Origin: Grammothele lineata
Lineage: Eukaryota; Basidiomycota; Agaricomycetes; Polyporales; Polyporaceae
NCBI GenBank assembly: GCA_002150815.3
Contig: NDFF03000388.1
Location: 186,001 to 250,000, forward strand
DNA length: 64,000 nucleotides
Direction of reading: 5' to 3'
Shown: piece after piece, positions 57,299 through 64,000 of the stretch
How the letters are laid out: every line of letters starts with the position of its first letter
Numbering within the stretch: position 1 is the first letter of the stretch
Translations under genes and position numbers: made by a program
Notes under the pieces: model-generated
Databases searched by the model: none
What the model was told of the DNA's origin: nothing
The model's input: only the letters and a program-made list of their open reading frames with translations

Positions 57299-57538
57299 TG
57301 TTGGAGTTAGGCGTTTAGGCTCGGACTATCGGACTTTGTACGGGTTTGAAGGGTTCTTTACGACGTTTACTTACTTTGTTACCTTTGTATTCTTTGCATC
57401 TTTTACACCGTTGTTAGCCTATTATTACGCTACTTTACTTAGGTCTTTGTTCTCTTGTTGTACTTAATGGCTCCGGCTTGTAGCCTTCCAATCAAGCAGT
57501 TTCCGCCTCTCGTCTCCCGCTCGCCCGTATTTCCAACA
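57299..57538 (+). repeat. 3' LTR of the Copia-type element (240 bp)
   Basis: Same as 52372-52611 by eye. Preceded by the purine tract and followed by the GAATC duplication. Confidence 0.93.
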
Positions 57539-57543
57539 GAATC
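57539..57543. repeat. Target-site duplication GAATC, right
   Basis: Repeats 52367-52371. Confidence 0.9.
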
Positions 57544-58584
57544 CTTGGTCCGAAGAGGAGATCCGAGCGCTGTACGTACTTCTATATCACCGTTATCCGC
57601 AGATCTCATCCCTGGTCCATCAGACCAACCCCACGAGCCTGTTCATCTGCAGACTTGGAAGAGGCCTACGCCGCGATGGGTGGTTGTCCGTGCGACATCC
57701 TCAGGTATCTCCAGGACCGAAGCAGTGTCCTCATGGAAGCAAGAGAGTCATTCGACCGGCTGACCAGGGGCGGTTCCGTAGAGAAACTATTGGACAATCT
57801 TTTGAGAGCACCCTGCGATGCTTCACACCCCCTTCTCTTGCTCCATCGATCTAGGTCGGATCTGCGGTCCACGGACCTTGGTACCGACGCCAAAACCTAC
57901 GGCACCAAGGGCGGTATCGCGGTAGGGGCGCTGGTCGCGCGGCTCTCCGAGTTGACCGTCGATTCGGAGCAGAGACGACGTCTCTTTAGGGCTTGCACCG
58001 GCGGTAGTCCTCGGACGCCAGGTGCGCTCCAGGGATACATGTTCGAAGCTCTCGCCATCTCCTTGATCATGGACCCGGCAGCAAATGACCGTGCATTCGT
58101 CCACCTCGCACCGATGGTCACGAAGCACGCAACGCAATTCTCCTGCGAGCTCCCGGACTTTCCCCCCTCGAACGCTACCAAACTCCCTCTCGTATCTCAG
58201 AGAAGCCAGGTCGACTTTTCCCGTGCCGGGCCCTTAGTCGTAGAATTCGACAAGTGCTACGTCCCCTACGCAGCCGGCAGCAGCCTGTTCCACGCCTTCT
58301 TCTTCCACCCCAGTAGTCCTACAAACTTGGTTCTCTACGTGTTCCAGGTGACCACCAGCCACACCCACAACGCTGCAGCGGGCTGTTTCGCTACCGTCAA
58401 GGCCATCGTCAAGGAAGCCAAGAAGCAGACTGGCAGGGACGTCGACGTCACGTACGTCTTGGTCGTGCCTTGGCGGGGGGAGAAGATTACTATCACGTGG
58501 AACGTGGCGGAGGAGTATTCTGAGGCGAGGGGCGAGGTCGTCGTTCAATTCTTGGACTTGGGAAGGAGCTCTAGCGGTGTGTAA
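57544..58584 (+). pseudogene. 3' half of the split Crinkler-like P-loop gene
   Basis: Continues the frame interrupted at 52371 (IMN then PWSEEEIRAL). One intron in 57580-57660 has an uncertain boundary (donor gtacgtac near 57575; acceptor most likely ctgcag near 57650). The main frame from ~57655 reads EEAYAAMGGCPCDILRYL, LLDNLLRAPCDASHPL, YMFEALAISLIM, LYVFQVTTSHTHN and TYVLVVPWRGEKITITWNVAEEY, ending at TAA 58584. The late part resembles the C-terminal nuclease-fold-like region of RHS/Crinkler proteins, but that is inference. It shows no stop or frameshift, so disruption is by the insertion alone. Confidence 0.72.
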
Positions 58585-59096
58585 GGAATACGGAAGAATA
58601 TTCTCCATGGTCTGTATACTGCATACGATTATACGAGTTTCGTGTCCGTCCTGCCCGGATCCTGCCGGGGGCCCTGGTAGAGGAGGAGGAACTTGATGAT
58701 TGGTTCCGGAAGGCAGAGTGGTCGTCATCATCACTATCGTCGTCGTAGGCGACGAGACCTGCAAACATGTGAGCTAGAAGGAGCCAGGCGGACAAAGAAA
58801 CAACGGACTCAGGTTGTGCATAGCCAAATCAAGGAGTTGAAAACAAATTCAGAGAGCAGCACGCGAGGAGGTGAACAGACCGAGAGCCACCATGGCGTCA
58901 GATGGAGAGAAGGAACAGAGTTGCACATGCAGACTAAGCGCACAATGCATTAGAACGTGAGACGATGGGGGACTGTCCGTGAGATGGTACATAGACTGGC
59001 GCGAGACGATAATATGGAAACATAGTCAAAACCATCCGAATCGACAAAAAATCCCGGCGGACGCAAGCCGACAGGCAAGCCCATTTTGCAGAGTCC
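58585..59096. other. Convergent intergenic region
   Basis: About 0.5 kb of 3' flanks between the split gene and the SH3 gene. Nothing recognised. Confidence 0.4.
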
Positions 59097-60268
59097 TCAG
59101 AGCACCTTCACGTAGGCGGCAGGAATGAGGCCGCGGCGGCCGTTGACCTCGCCTGTCCACCTGCACACGTCGTTCAGCATCCGGAACACCAGTCTCAACA
59201 CAACCTCGCGCTCACCAGTCGTCCGAAGTCCTCTCGACTACGAGGATCCGCATACCCTCCTGGATATCCAAGTCTCCCGGATCCTGTCCAACCCATCTCA
59301 GCATCTCACACAGTAAACGAAGCACACCAAAAACGCAGACGCACCTCGCTGCTATAATCATACATCGCCTCGACCCACTCCCCACTCTCCTCCGGAGGCG
59401 TCGCCGTCTGCCTCCTCGGCGGCGGCGGCGGGTTGCCCGAGCCCGGCGTCGGCGCGGCCCCCGCCCCGGGGCCCGTGGACGGCATGCGCCTGGGCGGCGG
59501 CGCGAAGTCGCTCCGGCGCGGGAACGCGGGCGGGGTGGGCGGCGCGACCTGCGCGGGCGCGGCGTGCTTCGCGGCGGTCGAGCCGCGGAGGGAGGTGAAC
59601 ATGTTCTTGCCCGAGCTCACGTCGACGTCGCCGAACTTCTGCTCGTGGGCGCGCGGGCACGCGCAAGAGGTAGAAGGAGGATAGTCAGCACCGCTCGTGG
59701 CTGAACAGAGCGCACGGAGCACACACCTTGCTCTGCACGAGCTTCGACGTCTCGGGCGCAGGCTCCTCTGACGACGCCGCACTCGGCGAGCGGCGCGGAG
59801 GCGGGCGCGGGAACCCTGGCGCAGGCGCACCCGGCGAGTCCGCCTGGCTTGCGCGCAGCGCTGCCGCCGCGGCAGCGACGCGCCCGACGGAGTTGCCTAT
59901 CTCCGCTGTCGCAGCCTGTGTGTATGCGTCCGCTGTGCCTAAGTACGGCGTTTGGATGGAGGAGAGGGAAGGGAGGGGGGACGTACGGGGTCTGGCCGCT
60001 TCCAGCCGTTCGTGGCGGGTATGGGGGGCGCGGCGGAGAGTGCGCTCGTCACGGCGGAGGCTGCTGCTGCCCTGCTTGGCCCGTTGCTGGTCCCGCTGCC
60101 AAACATATCCGGACGAGACGCGAAGTACCTTTATGTGCGCATACGCCGGTGGGAGGGTGCAGGAAGAGTGTAAGACGGAGAGAGGGGTGGGACGGGCGGG
60201 ATACTCAACTCGTCGAGGAGCGCGAAGAACGCGTCCTTGTCCGCGGGGGTTAGCCTTGCAAAGACCAT
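59097..60268 (-). CDS. SH3-domain adaptor protein
   Basis: Six exons on the minus strand: 60268-60210, 60128-59987, 59915-59727, 59638-59345, 59283-59216, 59160-59097; 271 aa. The N-terminus MVFARLTPADKDAFFALLDEYFASRPD is a helical motif shared with S. pombe Csh3-like fungal adaptors (from memory). The middle is Ala/Pro-rich with poly-Pro (NPPPPPRRQ). The C-terminal 60 residues are an SH3 domain: AMYDYSSEDPGDLDIQEG, DDWWTGEVNGRRGLIPAAYV. It probably binds Pro-rich partners in actin/endocytosis or signalling. The exon 2-3 junction uses the acceptor acacacag at 59916-59917, which keeps the frame. Confidence 0.82.
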
Positions 60269-61657
60269 CTCCGGAGGTGGGTGTGCGAACGTGTTCGGTG
60301 CTAATGATATATAGTAGCTTGTGTGCGCCTCGGTGCCTGCGTGCCTTAGAGCTTGTAGTAGTATACGGTCGAAGATTCAGAGGGGCGTCCAAGCTGAAGG
60401 TCGTCGCTGGGATCGTAAGGGAAAGGGCGACAGAGAAGAGGCGCGTGAGGAGAGAAAGCAACGGGATCTGTCGTGTTCAGACCATGGATATAAAGACGGA
60501 GGAGCGCCTGAGGTGGGTGTTGGCACCAACACGGTCCCTGAGAGAACACTGGGGAGATGCCCGAGTCCCGACAAGCAGCCGTCCCCGCGCTCGCATTGCC
60601 GAGCCGGCGCTCGCCGTGTCACCGCACGTACACGCGGCGGCTGTGCAAGGGCCATTGAAGATCGGTCGTACTACTACAAGCTCCTTGATACCCTCGCACG
60701 CTTTCTGAGCCCTCGAACAGACAGCGGTGCGAACCGAGGCGGTGAATCACCCCGACCCGTCATCTATCACCCATCAAATTCGCGCCCGAGTCATCTCTCG
60801 AGCGGAGGCGCACACGAAACCCGCACGACGCCGTACAGCCTTGAACCACACGAAGCTCGAAGCATCGTCCACGACACCACGGCACGCGGACGTGCTCCGA
60901 TGGGCCCGGAGAGACCCTCCTTTCGCTAGCGATTCCACTTACTACGGCACCGAGAGGTCACGCATCCGACACGACTCCCATCTGTACATCAGGAATACAG
61001 TGCGCCCGATCAATATCAAACTCTAACGACGGAGACAGCGGGAGGACTTAGCACCCCTCCAACGAACAACTTAATCTCCAGGCAGCAGACACCGCTATGC
61101 ATTAGAGACGTCACTCCAATGCGGCGCGAAGTTTGCTGTTGACGACGGCGACCGCAACAGCAGTGGGAGCTGTTACGCACGGACGGTGCCGGTACCGCGA
61201 GAGCGAGCTTACAACAGAGGATTCGATAGTAAGTAGTAGGACGTATGGGAGAGTACTGCGACAAATATAAACTCGGAGACCCCTACGATATACACAAACG
61301 GGTTCGAAGAGCGAGAGGCAGGCGAGAGACGGAAGAGGCGGGGCGAGCGAGAGAGGGAGAGAAGGAGAGGGAGATGTGTGTAAGTACGTATTAAGCACGG
61401 GCGAGAACGACGGGAGAGCCAGAGTGAGTATACAAGACGACGGCGGGGACAGCAAGCGAGGACGAGCAGATAGAGGATGGGATGGGAGGAAGCTCCTGGT
61501 GCGACGTAGCGGCGTCCGGGGTGCAAGACGGGTGCAAGAGCGGGGATGAGGAGCGGAGGAGCGATGTGGGAGAAGAGAATTCCAGGGATAAGCTACGTAC
61601 AAGCACACGGCGCACAAGCCTTGGTGGGCAGAACGGGAGGCGACGAGCGGGAGGCCT
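60269..61657. other. Intergenic region
   Basis: About 1.4 kb between the SH3 gene start and the Q/G/M-rich gene stop. Several Arg/Ser-rich ORFs occur on both strands, but nothing is recognisable. Confidence 0.4.
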
Positions 61658-63623
61658 TCACTGTGACCAGTTGAAGTACTCCCCCATCTCGCTCATGCCC
61701 GCGTCCGCCATCTGCTGGGGGCCTGGCGTTGCGCTCGTCTGCCGCACGGGAGTCATCCCGTCTGCAGACGGCGAGCCTGCCATGAACGGTCCGCCCCCAG
61801 GAAACCCTTGCCCGCCTCCGCCTCCGCCCCACATCGGGCCTCCCCCACCCGCGGCGGGGGATGGCGCGCCTCCGGGGAACCCGCCCGCCGAGCCTGGGGG
61901 AGAGGTCATCCCGCCCATGGCCATCTGCATCTGCGCGGCGTAGTTGCCCCCGCCCATCCCTCCCATCCCGCCTCCCATCCCACCCATACCTCCACCCATC
62001 CCCCCGCCCATCCCACCACCCATACCCATCCCGCCCGCCCCATTCCCAAACGCCATCTGGCGCTGCGCCGCCGCCTGCTGCATCATCAGCGCGCGCTGCT
62101 GGTCCTCGGGGCTCTGCCCACCAGGCCCGGACATCGACATCCTCCCCGGCTGGCCCCCTACGCCTACAGGCGACGGCGCCGCGTCGGACGGCGTGCGCGC
62201 CGAGCGCGCGATGCCGGGCATGCCCGGGTTCGAGCGCAGCGCCGGGAACTGCGGGCCGTCGACCATCGGCGAGCCCAGCACGCCTGGGGGGGACCCCGCT
62301 TGCGCCGCTGCTTGGGCCTGGGCCTGTGCTTGAGCTTGGGCTTGGGCTTGGGCTTGAGCTTGGGCGGCCATGCGTTGCTGCTGCTCGAGGCGCATGCGCT
62401 CTTGCATCATCTGCTGCTGGCTCATCATCGGGTTCATCCCCCCGCCCCCGCCGACACCCCCACCGCCAGCGCCCCCGCCGGCCCCGCGCATCATCTGCTG
62501 CTGCATGAGGTACAGCTGGCGCTGGCGCGGGTCCATGTTCGCGAACGCCGCCTGCTGCTGGGGCGTCATCATCGCGCGCGGGTCCGCGGGCTGCCCACCC
62601 CCGCCGCCGCCGGGCCCTCCTCCCCCACCGCCGGAGAAGGAGGCCTGCATGGGCGACGCCTGCGAGACGGGGGACATGCGCGAGGGGTCGCCGGGGTTTT
62701 GGGCGGCCATGCCGCCGCCGCCTTGCATGGGGAAGGCGCCGCCCATGGGCCCGCCGCCTTGGCCTTGGGAGGCCGCTCTTTGGCTGCGGATCATGTTCTG
62801 CGAAGGTGAACGTTTCTGTTGAGATGCTGGAGACGCACGGGAGGCATTGTATACGCACCTGCGCGGCCTGCATTTTCTGCAGCTTCTCCTGCAGCGGCAG
62901 CTGCATGAACCCCGGCACGCTCTGCATCATGAACTGCAAGAAGGGGTGGTTCGGCGTCTGCAGCACCTGGTAGAACTGCTGCAGCTGTCCGCCTCCCGCG
63001 TTCATCGCCTGCTGCTGCTGTTGCTGCTGCATACCTCCCATGCCGCCTGAGGGGTCCCCGGGCCCGAGCGACATCCCGCCCGGGCCCATGCCCGACCCGG
63101 GGGACATCTGCCGCCCGCCGTCGCCGTGCTGCTGCTGCTGCTGCTGCTGGGCCTGCGCCGCCATCGCCTGCCGCATCTGCGCCTGCCGTGCACGAGCAGC
63201 AGCCATCTGCGCCTCGGGCGTCGCCGCGCCGCCCATCGCGCTCGAGGGCACGGGCGGGGGCGGCATCGACGGGCTGCCTATGCGGCCCGCCATAGCGGCG
63301 GCGGCGCCGCCCGCGACGTTCGGGAGCGGCTGCATGCCGGGCTGCTGCTGCTGCTGCTGCGCGGGCGGGTGGGGCGTGGACGGGCCCGCGCCGGGGGAGG
63401 AGTACGCGCCGGACTTGGTCTCGCCGGTGTCGCGCCGCTTGTGCATGCCGTCGAGGCCGGGCTCGTCGGGGCGTTCGCGCTTCGCGTTGCCGTTGAGGGC
63501 GGCTTGCTGCCGCCGGGCGATGTTCTTTGCGAAGTGGATGGGGAGCTCGCGGTAGAGCTGGAGGATGCGGTCCATGTCGGCGAAGTCGACCGGGGGAGGA
63601 GGCTGCATGACGGGATTGGCCAT
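61658..63623 (-). CDS. Gln/Gly/Met-rich low-complexity protein, transcription-cofactor-like
   Basis: Two exons on the minus strand (63623-62859, 62797-61658); 634 aa. A short conserved-looking N-terminus (DFADMDRILQLYRELPIHFAKNIARRQQAA) is followed by a basic segment, poly-Gln tracts (7 Gln) and PQQ/GM-rich stretches. An apparent helical segment comes next (LQQFYQVLQTPNHPFLQFMMQSVPGFMQLPLQEKLQKMQAAQ). The second exon carries a (QA)n tract, a (GGGMG)n repeat and an acidic tail, GMSEMGEYFNWSQ. The composition is that of coactivator or Mediator-type subunits. No specific family is identified. The upstream frame beyond 63623 could extend by another exon (acceptor ttag near 63676), which I could not settle. 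Confidence 0.65.
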
Positions 63624-63730
63624 GACACCGTGGTTCTTGACGACGACATTTGAGCTGGGCCAGTCTAATGTGAAGTATGGATGAACACTTACAGCTTTGT
63701 GGCCATCGTCCGCCGCGGCTGCTAACCACG

Positions 63731-64000
63731 TTAAGTTTGACTGTAGTCGTGAGGAATATCTAGATCGTTGTAAATGGTATCAATAGGTCTGATGATGTGA
63801 AGACCAGGGAGGACATACTGGTGGAAAGTCGTGTCTGTCATAGGCACTCCCCGTGCTTGGAATTCCATTGAAACTCTGTCGAGCCCGTCAACGGATACCG
63901 CATCTCTACAGCGAAAAGCGACGGACCTAAGTAATAGCGAGTTAAGCTCCAGAATAGTGACCACTTTAGGGTCGAGTGTGGGGGTCTTTCCCGGTGTGCC
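63731..64000 (-). CDS. 3' end of an unidentified gene, cut by the window edge
   Basis: An open frame enters from the right edge and ends at TAA 63731. It reads ...PTLDPKVVTILELNSLLL, DAVSVDGLDRVSMEFQARG and FHQYVLPGLHIIRPIDTIYN. Composition and the lack of stops suggest real coding sequence, but no family is recognised and no start is visible. Confidence 0.4.
   Translation of the reverse strand, partial: GTPGKTPTLDPKVVTILELNSLLLRSVAFRCRDAVSVDGLDRVSMEFQARGVPMTDTTFHQYVLPGLHIIRPIDTIYNDLDIPHDYSQT

Larger units (their letters stand above)
52372..57538 (+). mobile_element. Non-autonomous Copia-type LTR retrotransposon
   Basis: 5167 bp including a nested insertion (2534 bp plus one 5-bp duplication). 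LTRs of 240 bp (TGTTGG...CCAACA) look identical by eye. The element has a 5-bp duplication GAATC, a half-tRNA-iMet primer site next to the 5' LTR, and a purine tract (AGGGGGAG, 57291-57298) before the 3' LTR. Coding capacity is gag plus a protease-like domain. Integrase, reverse transcriptase and RNase H are absent even allowing for the nested element. It therefore depends on a partner element in trans. It sits in, and splits, a Crinkler-like gene. Confidence 0.92.

Noticed and set aside
60321..60929. 202-residue plus-strand ORF upstream of the SH3 gene
   Set aside because: Arg/Ser-rich, no motif, no splice signals making a sensible protein.

Overview
The window is nuclear DNA of a filamentous basidiomycete, most likely an Agaricomycete. 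Genes are packed on both strands and cut by many short introns (mostly 48-70 nt). Agaricomycete-style proteins occur throughout: a PtaB-type LIM-binding regulator, a Flx1-like carrier, a Pcl-type cyclin and a Crinkler-like P-loop gene. All splice models were read by eye. Every complete model given with exons has a total length divisible by three, but none has transcript support.

Layout. 0-9 kb: the truncated 5' end of a minus-strand gene, a PNUTS (PP1 nuclear targeting subunit) homologue, and a PtaB/LDB regulator. 10-18.7 kb: a carbohydrate locus. An O-methyltransferase-GT8 fusion lies divergent to a decayed epimerase start. A second, diverged copy of the unit follows, in which the MT-GT8 gene is broken and the epimerase gene is intact. 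The intact epimerase gene is a GDP-mannose-3,5-epimerase-like domain fused to two glycosyltransferase modules and a membrane segment. 19-27 kb: a Rad16-type SNF2/RING repair helicase with 19 exons, a cytochrome b5-acyl-CoA dehydrogenase fusion, and the tRNA adenosine deaminase subunit Tad2. 27.5-27.9 kb: a gene relic frameshifted by a 25-bp tandem duplication. 28-38 kb: a mitochondrial FAD/folate-type carrier, a prolyl oligopeptidase, an FAD monooxygenase and mitochondrial IF-3. 38-46 kb: a large mitochondrial PPR-like protein and the nuclear cap-binding subunit Cbc1/CBP80. 46-51 kb: a UDP-sugar transporter and a Pho85-type cyclin. 51.5-58.6 kb: a Crinkler-like P-loop NTPase gene split by a 5.2-kb non-autonomous Copia-type LTR element (240-bp LTRs, target-site duplication GAATC). 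That element is itself split by an inverted gag-only LTR element (208-bp LTRs, duplication ACACG). 59-64 kb: an SH3 adaptor, a Q/G/M-rich nuclear-type protein and the 3' end of a further gene.

The most interesting region is the 10.3-18.7 kb carbohydrate locus. Two genes encode five enzyme modules: a nucleotide-sugar epimerase, three glycosyltransferases and a methyltransferase. They form a divergent pair that was duplicated and then decayed reciprocally, so that one working copy of each gene survives in different units. GDP-mannose 3,5-epimerase-type enzymes are best known from plants and algae, so a fungal version fused to transferases is unexpected. The second highlight is the nested pair of apparently very young non-autonomous retroelements inside a host gene. 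Four GC-AG introns in three genes are also notable.
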